A DNA stretch of 53,384 nucleotides from Microbacteriaceae bacterium (GTDB taxonomy: Bacteria > Actinomycetota > Actinomycetes > Actinomycetales > Microbacteriaceae): assembly GCA_003852775.1 (NCBI GenBank), contig RDDZ01000060.1, positions 1-53,384 on the forward strand. The letters run 5' to 3'. Positions 26,947-36,183 of the stretch are shown one piece after another. The notes under the pieces were generated by a model. The model saw nothing but the letters and a program-made list of their open reading frames with translations, searched no databases and was not told where the DNA came from. The stretch's first letter is position 1, and each line of letters starts with the position of its first letter. The position numbers and the translations under genes were made by a program.

Positions 26947-29292
26947 ACGAGCGCCGCCGACCTCGCCGTGCGCCGTCCAGACGCGCGGGTGCGTGCCGGG
27001 TTCGGTCGGCGGTGCGACGAGGATGAGGCCGTCCAGATCCGTGCGGAACACGGCGGTTCCGGAAGCCACGAGCGAGCCGAGCGCGGCATCCGTCGGATGG
27101 CCGTAGCCGTTGTCGGTCCCCACGCCAATGAGAGCGACGGATGCGGCCGCCCCCGCGTAGAGCTCGGCGCTGAAGTCGCGGGAGCCGTGGTGGGCGACCT
27201 TGAGAATGTCGACCGGTGGCAATCGGGTCGCGCCACGCAGGCGCCGCTGGGTGGTCTCGTCGAGGTCCCCGAGCAGGAGCGCGGAGAGGCAGGGGCCGCA
27301 TCCGTCCGTCGGGGTCACGAGCAGCGCGACGGATGCCGCGTTGCCGGGCTCGAAGCCGTGTGCGGGCGGCCAGAGCGCGCGCCAGGTGAAGCCGCCGATG
27401 CGGCCCGCCATGCCCTGCCGGGCGTCGACCACGCGGGCGCCGGCCGCGCGGAGGTCGTCGCGCAGGCGGGTGTCGTCGCCGTCGCCCACGGGTCCGACGA
27501 GGGCGACGTCGACACGGCCGAGCACGGCCTCCGCTCCCCCGACGTGGTCGTGGTCGTAGTGGGTGAGCACGAGGAGGTCGATGCCGGCGATACCGAGCTC
27601 GTCGAGGCACGCGGCCAGGAGGCCGGGATCGGGTCCGGTGTCGACGAGCGCTACGGCGTCGTGGGAGCGGATGAGCAGCGCGTCGCCCTGGCCGACGTCG
27701 CACATCGCGTACTGCCAGTCGGCGGGGCGCTCGAGCGCGGTCGCGACGCGGATGCCGACGAGGGACCCCGCGTACCCGAGCACCGCGGCGCACGCGACGC
27801 CCGCGACGAGACGGCGCCCGCGGGTGCCGGGCGGCGCGAGCATCGCGACGACCGCGACGACGCTCAGTGCGACGAGCGCGACGACGCCGAGCGGCCCGGC
27901 GGGCCACGGCATCCGCGCGCCCGGGAGGTCGGCGAAGAAGTGCGCGACGGCGGCGATCCAGGCCGACGGCAGCCACGCGATGCTAGCGACCCCGTGCGCG
28001 AGCGGTGGGGCGACCGGCGCGACGAGGCACGCGATGAGACCCAGCACGGTCGCGAGGGGCGCGGCGGGCCCCGCGAGGAGGTTGGCGGGGACGCCCCACA
28101 GCGGCAGCGTCGGGGTCAGGAGCAGCAGCACGGGCTGGCACGCGAGCTGCGCCGCGAGCGGGATCGCGATCACGAGCGCGAGCGGCGACGACATCCATCG
28201 GGCGAGCACGGCGGCGAGCGGGCCGGCGAGCAGCAGCAGCCCCGCCGTCGCGAGCACCGAGAGGGCGAAGCCGTAGGACCGTGCGAGCCACGGATCGGCC
28301 ACGAGGAGCACGACGACCGCGAGACACAGGGGCGGGATGCCCCGCGTCGCGCGCCCGAGCGAGAGCGCGAGCAGCACGATCCCGCCCATGACGGCGGCCC
28401 GCAGCACGCTCGGCTCGGGGGTGACGAGCACGACGAAGCCCGCGAGGGCGGCGAGCGACACCGCGATGCGGGCTCCCCGGGGCATGCCGAGGAGGGCGCA
28501 CGCGGCGAACACGGCGCCCACGACGACGGCGCAGTTGGCGCCCGAGACAGCCGTCAGGTGCGTGAGGGACGCGGCCTTCATGGCGGCGTCGAGCGGCGCG
28601 TCGACGCGACTCGTGTCGCCGACCGCGAGGCCGGGCAGCAGGAGGGCGCCGGAGCCGGGAAGCGTGCCGCTCAGCTCCACGAGCCCCTCGCGCAGCGCTG
28701 CCGCGGCCGCGAGGAGCGGAGGCGAGCGCCCGACCCGTTCGGCAGGGCCTTCCGCGAAGGCGAGCAGAGCGACCGCGCCGCCGGGCTCCGCCGCGCGCAG
28801 GCGCGCCGTGAGCCGCCACGTCTCCCCGACGCGAGGTGCCGCCCCCGGGTCGAGGAAGACGAGGACGGGCGCCGAGCCCGCCTCGGGGTGATCGGCGAGC
28901 GAGGCCGCTCCCTTCGCGCGATCGCCGATCACGCCGCCCGCCACGACGACGTCGAGCTCGACCGCGGGGCCTCCCACCGCCTCCGCGAGCGGCTCGGGCA
29001 CGCGCACCGGGAGCTGCAGCGCCACGACCGTCGCGACGAGCGCGGCGGCGGTGAGCCCCAGGGAGACGACCGCGCAGGGACGCAGCCACAGGGCGGCGAG
29101 GGCGGCGCCCGCCGCCGCAGCCCACAGCACGGCGGCGACGAGCCCGAACGGCGCATCCGGCGCGAGGCCGATGAGCAGGCCCGCCGCGCCCCATGCGCCG
29201 AGGGCCGCCGGCACGAGGCGCAGCTCGGCGGCGCGCGGGCGGCGGCCCGCGGAGGCGACCACGGCATCCGTCGCCGACACCACGACGCTCAC
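26944..29292 (-). CDS. comEC: ComEC/Rec2-type competence channel protein
   Basis: ComEC is the inner-membrane channel for transforming DNA. The 782-residue protein has an N-terminal region with a DUF4131-like part, a central competence domain with about ten membrane segments (LPGLAVGDTSRVDAPL and LTHLTAVSGANCAVVVG near 215-245), and a C-terminal metallo-beta-lactamase-like domain with VLTHYDHDHVGG near 580, LLLGDLDETTQ near 675 and KVAHHGSRDFS near 700. The HxHxDH-type motif is intact, so the nuclease-like domain could be active. The GTG start overlaps the comEA stop (GTGA). The pair suggests DNA uptake capacity, though other competence genes are not in the window. Confidence 0.95.
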   Translation of the reverse strand: MSVVVSATDAVVASAGRRPRAAELRLVPAALGAWGAAGLLIGLAPDAPFGLVAAVLWAAAAGAALAALWLRPCAVVSLGLTAAALVATVVALQLPVRVPEPLAEAVGGPAVELDVVVAGGVIGDRAKGAASLADHPEAGSAPVLVFLDPGAAPRVGETWRLTARLRAAEPGGAVALLAFAEGPAERVGRSPPLLAAAAALREGLVELSGTLPGSGALLLPGLAVGDTSRVDAPLDAAMKAASLTHLTAVSGANCAVVVGAVFAACALLGMPRGARIAVSLAALAGFVVLVTPEPSVLRAAVMGGIVLLALSLGRATRGIPPLCLAVVVLLVADPWLARSYGFALSVLATAGLLLLAGPLAAVLARWMSSPLALVIAIPLAAQLACQPVLLLLTPTLPLWGVPANLLAGPAAPLATVLGLIACLVAPVAPPLAHGVASIAWLPSAWIAAVAHFFADLPGARMPWPAGPLGVVALVALSVVAVVAMLAPPGTRGRRLVAGVACAAVLGYAGSLVGIRVATALERPADWQYAMCDVGQGDALLIRSHDAVALVDTGPDPGLLAACLDELGIAGIDLLVLTHYDHDHVGGAEAVLGRVDVALVGPVGDGDDTRLRDDLRAAGARVVDARQGMAGRIGGFTWRALWPPAHGFEPGNAASVALLVTPTDGCGPCLSALLLGDLDETTQRRLRGATRLPPVDILKVAHHGSRDFSAELYAGAAASVALIGVGTDNGYGHPTDAALGSLVASGTAVFRTDLDGLILVAPPTEPGTHPRVWTAHGEVGGAR

Positions 29293-29903
29293 GGCACCAC
29301 CAGTGGACGGAGCGCCTCGACCGTCTTCGCGCCGATGCCGCTCACCGCGAGCAGGTCGTCAACCGAGCGGATGGGACCGTTGGCCTCGCGCCACTCGACG
29401 ATGCGCTGGGCCATCGCCGGGCCGATGCGGGGCAGGGTGTCGAGGGTCGCGACGTCGGCGGTGTTGAGGTCGATGCGGCCATCGGATGCGGCACCCGCGG
29501 CGGCCGGAGGCGCCTCCCCCACGGCGGGCACGAGCAGCTGCTCGCCGTCGGCCACCGGACGGGCGAGGTTGACACCTGCGGGGTCGGCGGCGTCGGTGAG
29601 CCCCCCGGCGGCGGCGACCGCGTCGAAGACGCGCGCGCCCTCGCGGAGCTCGTAGAGCCCCGGCCGCTCCACCTGGCCGAGCACGTGGACGAGGATCGGG
29701 GCCGCCTGCGCGGAGGCGACGAGCGCGGCGTCGGGGCCGGCATCCGAGGAGCCCTCGGACGCCACCACGCGCTGGGCGCCGCGCGGGGTCACGGCCGTGA
29801 CGAACACCGCGACCGCGGCGCCCGCGAGCAGCACGACGAGCGCCGCCCCGACCCCGCGACGCACCCGGGCGCGTGGGGTGCCGGGGTCGGGACGAGCGCT
29901 CAC
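29289..29903 (-). CDS. comEA: ComEA-type helix-hairpin-helix DNA-binding protein
   Basis: ComEA is a membrane-anchored DNA receptor for competence. The 204-residue protein has one N-terminal membrane segment (GAALVVLLAGAAVAVFVTAV, about 17-36), a SLBB-like domain (ILVHVLGQVERPGLYEL near 70, GEQLLVPAV near 121) and a C-terminal double HhH domain with IDLNTADVATLDTLPRIGPAMAQRIVEWRE near 143-173 and VSGIGAKTVEALRPLVV at the end. GTG 29903 follows TAGCGT by seven bases. The open frame upstream enters the leuS antisense region and is not coding. Translation is coupled to comEC. Confidence 0.94.
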   Translation of the reverse strand: MSARPDPGTPRARVRRGVGAALVVLLAGAAVAVFVTAVTPRGAQRVVASEGSSDAGPDAALVASAQAAPILVHVLGQVERPGLYELREGARVFDAVAAAGGLTDAADPAGVNLARPVADGEQLLVPAVGEAPPAAAGAASDGRIDLNTADVATLDTLPRIGPAMAQRIVEWREANGPIRSVDDLLAVSGIGAKTVEALRPLVVP

Positions 29904-29998
29904 CCGGGGAACGCTACGGAGGCGCCGAGGCGCACGCGGGGGTGCGGCGCGAAACCCGGGACGGGTGGGCCACCCGCGGGGTGTGGAGGATCGGAGCG

Positions 29999-32563
29999 TC
30001 AGCCCTTGGTCGCGATGTTGACGACCTTCGGCGCGCGCACGATCACGTTCACGATCTCGCGCTCGCCGATGGCGCGCTGCACTGCGGCGGAGGCGCGGGC
30101 CAGGGCCTCGAGCTCCTCGCCGGCGATGTGGGGCGAGACCTCGAGGCGGTCGCGCACCTTGCCGTCGACCTGCACGATCGCGGTGACCGACTCCTCGACG
30201 AGCAGGCGCTCGTCGGCCTTCGGCAGCGACTGCAGCGCGACGGTCGGCTCGTGGCCGAGCTTCGCCCACATGTCCTCGGCCGTGTAAGGAGAGAACAGCG
30301 ACAGCAGGATCGCGACGACCTCGGCGGCCTCGCGCACCGCGGGGTCCGCTCCCCCGACGCCCGTGTCGATCGCCTTGCGCACGACGTTGACGTGCTCCAT
30401 GAGGCGCGCGACGAGCACGTTGAACTTGAACGACTCGACGAGGCCCGGGGCGTCGGCGAGCAGGCGGTGCGTCGCACGGCGCAGCGCGGTGTCGCCGGAT
30501 CCGAACTCGATCCCCGGCTCCGAAGTGACATCGCCCGCGAGACGCCAGGCGCGCGCGAGGAACTTCGCGGAGCCCGAGGGCGAGACGTCGGCCCAGTCGA
30601 TGTCGTCCTCCGGCGGACCGGCGAACGCCATCGTAAGGCGCACGGCGTCGACGCCGAACTCGTCGAGCTGGTCGGAGAGGCGCACGAGGTTGCCGCGGCT
30701 CTTCGACATCGCCGAGCCGTCCATGAGCACCATGCCCTGGTTGAGCAGCGCCGAGAACGGCTCGGTGAAGCTCACGTAGCCGAGGTCGAACAGCACCTTC
30801 GTGATGAAGCGCGCGTACAGCAGGTGCAGGATCGCGTGCGTCACGCCGCCGACGTACTGGTCGACGGGGGCCCACTTCTCGGCCTCCTTCACATCGAACG
30901 CCTGGGTGTCGTCGTTCGGCGAGAGGAAGCGCAGGAAGTACCACGAGCTGTCGACGAAGGTGTCCATCGTGTCGGGGTCGCGACGGGCCTTCGTGCCGTC
31001 GGGCAGGGTCACGTTGACCCAGTTCTCCGCCGCGCCGAGCGGCGAGGTGCCCTTCGGCTGCAGGTCGAGGCCCTCCGACGGCGGCAGGGCCACCGGCAGG
31101 GCGTCCTCGGAGACCGGGATCTCGCGTCCGTCCTCGGTGTGGAGGATCGGGATGGGCGTGCCCCAGTAGCGCTGGCGCGAGATGAGCCAGTCGCGCAGGC
31201 GGTAGGTCTTGGCGGCGCGGCCCGTGCCCGCCTCCTCGAGCAGCTCGATCACGCGACGGATGGCGTGCTGCTTGCTGAGGCCGTCGAGCGGGCCGGAGTT
31301 GATCATTCGCCCGTCGCCCGTGAGCGCCTCACCCGTGACCGCGGGGTCCATCGACGCGAGGTCGCGCACGGCGTCCGCGTTCTCGAGCATCTCGGGCGTG
31401 ATGACGGGGATCGAGCCCGTGATGGGCGCCGTCACGTCGACCACCGTCTTGATCGGGAGGCCGAACTTGCGTGCGAAGTCGAGGTCGCGCTGGTCGTGCG
31501 CGGGCACGGCCATGACGGCGCCGTGGCCGTAGTCGGAGAGCACGTAGTCGGCGGTCCACACCGGGATGCGCTCGCCGTTGACGGGGTTGATGGCGTAGCG
31601 CTCGAGCGGGATGCCGGTCTTCTCGCGCGTGGCGTCCTGGCGCTCGATCTCGGTCTTCTTCTGCACCTGCGCGAGGTACTCGGCGAACGCCTCCTGCACC
31701 TCGGGGGTCGAACCCGCGGCGAGCTCGGCGGCGAGCTCCGAGTCGGGCGCCACGACCATGAAGGTGGCTCCGAAGAGCGTGTCGGGGCGCGTCGTGAAGA
31801 CGGTGACCTTCTTGTCGTAGCCCTCGATGACGAAGTCGACGTCAGCGCCGGTCGAGCGGCCGATCCAGTTGCGCTGCATCGCGATGACCTTGCTCGGCCA
31901 GTGGCCCTCGAGCTGGTTGAGGTCGTCGAGCAGGCGGTCGGCGTACTCGGTGATCTTGAAGTACCACTGGGTGAGCTTCTTCTTCGTGACGAGGTTGTCG
32001 CACCGCTCGCAGCGGCCGTCGACGACCTGCTCGTTCGCGAGCACCGTCTGGTCGAAGGGGCACCAGTTCACCCAGCTCGCCTTGCGGTAGGCAAGGCCCT
32101 GCTCGTAGAGCTTGAGGAAGAGCCACTGGTTCCACTTGTAGTACTCCGGGTCGGAGGTGTGGATGACGCGGTCCCAGTCGAAGCTCGTCGCGTAGCGGCG
32201 CATCGAGGCGCGCTGCTGGGCGATGTTGTCGTAGGTCCACTCGCGGGGGTCGATGCCGCGCTTGATGGCGGCGCCCTCCGCGGGGAGGCCGAAGGAGTCC
32301 CACCCGATGGGGTGCAGAACGTTGAAGCCCTGCAGACGCCAGTAGCGGGCGATGATGTCACCGAGCGCGTACGCCTCCGCGTGGCCCATGTGCAGGTCGC
32401 CCGACGGGTACGGGAACATGTCGAGCACGTACTTCCGCGGGCGATTGTCGTCGGCATCCGAGGTGGAGAAGGGCTTGAGCTCGTCCCACACGGGGAGCCA
32501 CCGCTCCTGGATGCGGCGGAAGTCGTAGGCCTGCTCGTCTCCGGTGTGGTCGTGCTCGCTCAC
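29999..32563 (-). CDS. leuS: leucyl-tRNA synthetase
   Basis: LeuRS charges tRNA-Leu. The class I synthetase of 854 residues has the HIGH-type motif [11 protein letters not shown] near 51-61 and the KMSKS-type motif SAMSKSRGN near 625. A CP1 editing domain lies between, with [19 protein letters not shown] near 237 and [17 protein letters not shown] near 330, the latter holding the editing-site aspartate. A zinc-binding [22 protein letters not shown] segment lies near 145-170. GTG at 32563 is chosen as the conserved start ([14 protein letters not shown]). The frame upstream lies in yaeQ. Its ribosome binding site is weak. Confidence 0.97.
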   Translation of the reverse strand: MSEHDHTGDEQAYDFRRIQERWLPVWDELKPFSTSDADDNRPRKYVLDMFPYPSGDLHMGHAEAYALGDIIARYWRLQGFNVLHPIGWDSFGLPAEGAAIKRGIDPREWTYDNIAQQRASMRRYATSFDWDRVIHTSDPEYYKWNQWLFLKLYEQGLAYRKASWVNWCPFDQTVLANEQVVDGRCERCDNLVTKKKLTQWYFKITEYADRLLDDLNQLEGHWPSKVIAMQRNWIGRSTGADVDFVIEGYDKKVTVFTTRPDTLFGATFMVVAPDSELAAELAAGSTPEVQEAFAEYLAQVQKKTEIERQDATREKTGIPLERYAINPVNGERIPVWTADYVLSDYGHGAVMAVPAHDQRDLDFARKFGLPIKTVVDVTAPITGSIPVITPEMLENADAVRDLASMDPAVTGEALTGDGRMINSGPLDGLSKQHAIRRVIELLEEAGTGRAAKTYRLRDWLISRQRYWGTPIPILHTEDGREIPVSEDALPVALPPSEGLDLQPKGTSPLGAAENWVNVTLPDGTKARRDPDTMDTFVDSSWYFLRFLSPNDDTQAFDVKEAEKWAPVDQYVGGVTHAILHLLYARFITKVLFDLGYVSFTEPFSALLNQGMVLMDGSAMSKSRGNLVRLSDQLDEFGVDAVRLTMAFAGPPEDDIDWADVSPSGSAKFLARAWRLAGDVTSEPGIEFGSGDTALRRATHRLLADAPGLVESFKFNVLVARLMEHVNVVRKAIDTGVGGADPAVREAAEVVAILLSLFSPYTAEDMWAKLGHEPTVALQSLPKADERLLVEESVTAIVQVDGKVRDRLEVSPHIAGEELEALARASAAVQRAIGEREIVNVIVRAPKVVNIATKG

Positions 32564-32606
32564 TGCGGTGTCTCTGCCTCTCGGGATTGCAACCTTTACA
32601 GAGTAG

Positions 32607-33198
32607 TCAACGTTCGCCGAGCGGTTCGTGTGCCCGTGCCGTGGCACGCGGCGGCGGTCCCTCGAGCGGATGCTCGTGCACGGCCGTGCTGAGCGTCGCG
32701 CCGTTGAGCTCGAGGTAGAGCTGCCCCTCGGTGGCCGACACGGTCATCTCGTTGCGGCGCTCGAGCGCCCGCACGGCGTCGTCGACGAAGCCGGGGTCGA
32801 AGCTGTGCAGCGTGATGGCGTCGGCCCGGTGGATCTTCTTGCCCGCCCACTGCGGCAGCAGCTTGGCGGGGTCGCGGTGGGTGTAGATCGCGGTGCGGTC
32901 GGCGGCCTTGCTGCCCGTGTGCAGGCGGGCGGCATCCGGTGCCCCCCACCTCGATCCAGGCGAGCAGGCGGCCTGTCAGGTCGCGCACGACGACGGCCGG
33001 CTCGTCGGTGGCCGAGACGCCCTCGGTGAAGGCGATGCCCTCCTCGTACTCGAGGCAGTAGGCGAGCACGCGCGTGAGCATGAACGCCTCGGTCTCGGAC
33101 GGATGCTGCGCCACCCGCAGCGCGAGCTCCTCGTAGACGCCGCGATCGACGTCCGCGAGGTGCACGGTGAAGGTGTGGATCGTCGCGCCGGCGGCCAT
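32607..33198 (-). pseudogene. yaeQ: YaeQ family protein, frameshifted in a G6 run
   Basis: YaeQ proteins are small, nuclease-fold-like proteins of unclear role. From ATG 33198 the frame reads GATIHTFTVHLADVDRGVYEEL, then SETEAFMLTRVLAYCLEYEEGIAFTEG and LLAWIEVG near residue 85. It then leaves the family pattern. Skipping one base in the run of six G (plus-strand C at 32942-32947) restores APDAARLHTGSKAADRTAIY, KLLPQWAGKKIHRAD and a stop at 32607, giving about 196 residues, close to the family's length. The break is therefore a single-base insertion in a homopolymer. It may be a real inactivation or a sequencing error. Because both halves are otherwise intact, it is recent at most. Confidence 0.85.
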
Positions 33199-33229
33199 GG
33201 CCCCCGAGCCTACGCGGCTGCGAGGGTCC

Positions 33230-34540
33230 TCACGCGCCGAGCGCCGCGAGCAGCGCGGAGGCCTTGAGGCGCGCTTCGGCGAGCTCGGCCTCGGGCTCGG
33301 ACAGCGCGGTGATGCCGCCGCCCGCCCCGACGGAGGCACCCTCGGGGTCAAGCACGATCGTGCGGATCGTCATCGCGAGGTCGGCGGAGCCGTCGGCGGC
33401 CAGGTAGCCGAACGCGCCCGCGTAGGGACCGCGCGGGCGGTCCTCGAGCGCCTCGAGCACCTCCATCGCGCGACGCTTCGGCGCACCCGTCATCGAGCCG
33501 GCCGGGAAGCACGCGGCGACGGCGTCGACGGCGCCGAGGCCGGGGTTCAGGCGCCCCTCGATCGTCGACACGAGCTGGTGCACGTGCGCGTACGACTCCA
33601 CCTCGAGCAGCCGCGTGACCGCGACCGACCCCGTCTCGCACACGCGCGACAGGTCGTTGCGCATGAGGTCGACGATCATGAGGTTCTCGGCGCGCTCCTT
33701 CTCGCTCTCGACGAGCTCCGTGCGCAGGCGCTCGTCGTCGGCGGCGTCGACGCCGCGCGGGCGGGTGCCCTTGATGGGGCTCGTGCGCACGAGGCCGTCC
33801 GGCGTCACCTCGAGGAAGCGCTCGGGCGACGCCGACACGAGCGTCGTGTCGCCGATGCGCAGGAGGCCGCCGTGGTGCGTCGCGCTCGACGCGCGCACGG
33901 CGTCGAACACGGTGAGCGCGTCGACGGCGCCCTCGACCCGGGCCTCGGTCGTGAGGCAGAGCTGGTAGGCCTCGCCCTCGCGGATCGCGTCGCGGCAGGC
34001 GGCGATGTTGGCGAGGTAGCGAGCGGGACTGTCGTGCCAGGTGACGTGCGCGCGTCGCTCCTCTCGATGCTCTCCGCGGACCGTGGCGCTCGACCCGCGG
34101 GCGAGGAGCTCGACCGTGCGATCGCGCCACGCGGCGAGCTCGCCCTCCCACGCCTCGCCGAGCGCGAGCAGCTCCACGGCTCCGTCTCCGTCGATCGCGA
34201 CGAGACGGTCGACGCGCAGGAACGCGGCATCCGGATGCCGACCGCGCGCGGGCACGGGCATGCCGACGGTCTCCCCGCGCAGCTCGTAGCCGAACCAGCC
34301 GACGAGACCGAGCGGCACGGCGCCGAGGGGCTCCTCGCTGTGCAGCGCCGCGAGCTCGCTCCGCAGGGTCGGAAGCACCTCACCCTGCGGAGGGACGACA
34401 CGCGCGCCCGACCCGACGAACGCACGGCCCCCGGGCCCCGAATCGAGCCAGAACGCATCACCCCCGGGATGGAGGGCGGTGAGCACATCGCGCGGCGGGA
34501 ATACCTCTCCGAGCGGATGCCGCAGGAGCCGGAGACGCAT
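33230..34540 (-). CDS. pabB: aminodeoxychorismate synthase component I (anthranilate synthase-like)
   Basis: PabB turns chorismate plus ammonia into 4-amino-4-deoxychorismate, a folate precursor. The 436-residue protein carries the chorismate-binding core: AYQLCLTTEARVEG near 191, SPERFLEV near 240, SPIKGTRPRG near 255 (the PIKGT lysine is the PabB-type catalytic residue), MIVDLMRNDLSRVC near 290, FPAGSMTGAPKRRAMEVLE near 345 and IRTIVLDPEGASVGAGGGIT near 397. No amidotransferase domain is fused. The divergent aminotransferase-IV gene supports pabB over trpE. The ATG follows TAGACT by six bases and is only 11 bp from the pabC ATG. Confidence 0.93.
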   Translation of the reverse strand: MRLRLLRHPLGEVFPPRDVLTALHPGGDAFWLDSGPGGRAFVGSGARVVPPQGEVLPTLRSELAALHSEEPLGAVPLGLVGWFGYELRGETVGMPVPARGRHPDAAFLRVDRLVAIDGDGAVELLALGEAWEGELAAWRDRTVELLARGSSATVRGEHREERRAHVTWHDSPARYLANIAACRDAIREGEAYQLCLTTEARVEGAVDALTVFDAVRASSATHHGGLLRIGDTTLVSASPERFLEVTPDGLVRTSPIKGTRPRGVDAADDERLRTELVESEKERAENLMIVDLMRNDLSRVCETGSVAVTRLLEVESYAHVHQLVSTIEGRLNPGLGAVDAVAACFPAGSMTGAPKRRAMEVLEALEDRPRGPYAGAFGYLAADGSADLAMTIRTIVLDPEGASVGAGGGITALSEPEAELAEARLKASALLAALGA

Positions 34541-34554
34541 AGCCTGAGTCTATG
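34538..34554. promoter_or_regulatory. interlocked divergent leaderless promoters of pabB and pabC
   Basis: The two ATG codons are separated by 11 bp. For pabC, TAGCCT (34540-34545) is six bases before its ATG. For pabB, TAGACT (34552..34547) is six bases before its ATG. Each -10 hexamer includes the first base of the other gene's start codon, so RNA polymerase cannot occupy both sites at once. Confidence 0.7.
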
Positions 34555-35382
34555 AGCGCGCCGTCATCCGCCCCTGTGGCGACCACCTCGATGTGGCAGC
34601 GCGGGGAGCTCGTGGCGCGCGAGGACTGCGACGTCGCGCCCGCGGTCGTCGAGGTCGCCGACTCGTGGCTCGTCGAGGAGGGCGCCGTGCGCGGCCTCGA
34701 CCTGCACCGCGAGCGCTTCCTGACGTCCATCCCCCGCTCCCGCGCCCGCGACCTCGACCTCGAGGCCTTCTGGGAGGCCGCGATCGCGAGCATCCCGCGC
34801 CACGGGGCGTGGTTCCCGCGCGTCGAGCTGCGCGAACAGCTCGGGACGCCGCAGCTGCTCTTCCGGCTGCGCGAGGCCCCGGCCCTCCAACGCTCCCTCG
34901 TGCTCACGACCCACACCGGCCGCGACCCGCGCACCGCCCCGACCGTCAAAGGCCCCGACCTCGCGTCGATGGTGCGGCTGCGCACCGAGGCGCAGCGCCG
35001 CGGAGCCGACGAGGCCGTGATCGTGACCGACGACGGCTGCATCGTGGAGGGCTCCACGACGAGCATCGCGTGGTGGGAAGGCGGCACGCTCGCCGTCGTC
35101 GACCGCACGCTCCCCCGCATCCCGTCGACGACGGAGCGCACCGTCGTGGCCCTCGCGACCGCGATGGGCATCCCCGTCGAGGAACGCCGCGTGCGCCCCG
35201 AGGAGCTCGACGGACGCGAGGTGTGGGCGCTCAACGCGCTCCACGGCATCCGCATCGTCACCGCCTGGCAGGGCGGCCCCGCCTCGACCGCCGAGGAGCC
35301 CGGCCGGCTCTCGCGCTGGCGGCTGCGGATGGATGCGCTGCGCCGCCCGCTCCCCGAGGTCGGGGGTGACACGGCGGCGTGA
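34552..35382 (+). CDS. pabC: aminodeoxychorismate lyase-like class IV aminotransferase
   Basis: This PLP-dependent class IV enzyme has 276 residues and probably releases p-aminobenzoate and pyruvate from aminodeoxychorismate. The fold markers are RGLDLHRERFL near 44, VKGPDLASMVRLRTEAQRRGADEAVIVTDDG near 130-160 (the lysine in VKGPD is in the position of the PLP lysine), EGSTTSI near 166 and the late WALNALHGIRIV near 225. Placement beside pabB makes PabC more likely than a branched-chain aminotransferase, which is the main alternative. It starts a plus-strand pair with the DedA gene, overlapping its GTG. Confidence 0.85.
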   Translation: MSAPSSAPVATTSMWQRGELVAREDCDVAPAVVEVADSWLVEEGAVRGLDLHRERFLTSIPRSRARDLDLEAFWEAAIASIPRHGAWFPRVELREQLGTPQLLFRLREAPALQRSLVLTTHTGRDPRTAPTVKGPDLASMVRLRTEAQRRGADEAVIVTDDGCIVEGSTTSIAWWEGGTLAVVDRTLPRIPSTTERTVVALATAMGIPVEERRVRPEELDGREVWALNALHGIRIVTAWQGGPASTAEEPGRLSRWRLRMDALRRPLPEVGGDTAA

Positions 35383-36068
35383 ACTGGTTCAACGAGGCGC
35401 TCATGGCGGTACTCGACGCCGTGCAGTCGGTCGACCCGGTGCTGCGCACCCTGCTCGCGGGGCTCGGCATCATGCTCGAGACCTCGGTGCTCGTGGGGCT
35501 CGTCGTGCCCGGCGACACGATCGTCATCGTCGCGGCGACCGCCGTCGACAGCCCCCTCGAGTACGGGGCGCTCGTCGCCGTCGTGATCCTCGGGGCCCTC
35601 GCGGGCGAGTCGATCGGGTTCGCGCTCGGCCGCTTCTTCGGGCCCCGCATCCGGCACTCCCGGCTCGGGCGGCGCATCGGCGAGGATCACTGGCGCCGGG
35701 CCGAGAACTACGTCGACCGCCGCGGCGGCATCGCGGTGTTCATCTCGCGGTTCCTGCCCGTGCTGCACTCGCTCGTGCCGCTCACGGTCGGCATGAGCAC
35801 CATGAGCTACCGCCGCTTCATCTCGTGGACGGCGCCCGCGTGCGTGCTGTGGGCGTTCGCGTACGTGACGGTCGGCTCGCTCGCGGCCGGTTCGTACCGC
35901 GAGCTCGCCGACCAGCTGCACTACGCCGGCTACGTGTTCGTCGCCGTCATCGTGCTGTTCCTCGTGCTCGTCGTGCTGGTGAAGAAGCTGCTCGAGCGCT
36001 ACGAGTCGCGGCACTGGGCGCGCCCGGGCGACGGGGACGCCAACACCATGGAGTCCGCAGACGAGTAG
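35379..36068 (+). CDS. DedA family membrane protein
   Basis: This DedA/SNARE-associated (VTT) membrane protein has 229 residues. The family core is present: LETSVLVGLVVPGDTIVIVAAT near 30, GALAGESIGFALGRFFGPRI near 70, FISRFLPVLHSLVPLTVGMSTMSYRRFI near 122-150 (the F-x-R-x-x-P-x-x-R-type amphipathic region) and two C-terminal membrane segments. Relatives act as lipid (undecaprenyl phosphate or phosphatidylethanolamine) flippases or support proton-dependent drug resistance; which applies here is unknown. The GTG overlaps the pabC stop (GTGA). It ends just before an inverted REP-like pair. Confidence 0.93.
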   Translation: MNWFNEALMAVLDAVQSVDPVLRTLLAGLGIMLETSVLVGLVVPGDTIVIVAATAVDSPLEYGALVAVVILGALAGESIGFALGRFFGPRIRHSRLGRRIGEDHWRRAENYVDRRGGIAVFISRFLPVLHSLVPLTVGMSTMSYRRFISWTAPACVLWAFAYVTVGSLAAGSYRELADQLHYAGYVFVAVIVLFLVLVVLVKKLLERYESRHWARPGDGDANTMESADE

Positions 36069-36075
36069 AGCTCGG

Positions 36076-36116
36076 GCTGGTTTCGACACGCCCGCTTCGC
36101 GGGCTACTCAACCAGC
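36076..36116. repeat. REP-like palindromic repeat, copy 3
   Basis: This is the best-preserved copy (41 bp): GCTGGTTTCGACACG, central CCCGCTTCGCGGG, GCTACTCAACCAGC. The outer arms GCTGGTT and AACCAGC pair perfectly. It lies seven bases after the DedA stop. Confidence 0.85.
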
Positions 36117-36134
36117 GGGTCGTGCGTGTGTACC

Positions 36135-36175
36135 GCTGGTTGAGTAGCCGCCGGAGGCGGCGTGTCGGAACCAGC
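36135..36175. repeat. REP-like palindromic repeat, copy 4 (inverse)
   Basis: This inverse copy has a changed but still pairing central stem (GCCGCC/GGCGGC). The pair 36076-36175 lies between two convergent genes (DedA and proX-like). Confidence 0.85.
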
Positions 36176-36183
36176 CTTGGCGG

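Noticed and set aside
25822-29655. 1277-codon open frame on plus, opposite holA and comEC
   Set aside because: Its translation is a monotonous Arg/Glu/Asp/Gly-rich string with no fold-like pattern, as expected when a GC-rich gene is read on its complement. holA and comEC on minus have clear family motifs.
29873-32692. 939-codon open frame on plus opposite leuS
   Set aside because: The composition is that of antisense reading of a GC-rich gene; leuS on minus is unmistakable.
32941-32950. Programmed -1 ribosomal frameshift in yaeQ on the G6 run
   Set aside because: The frame must move forward by one base, so a -1 shift would not restore it, and no downstream pseudoknot or slippery heptamer in the right phase is apparent.
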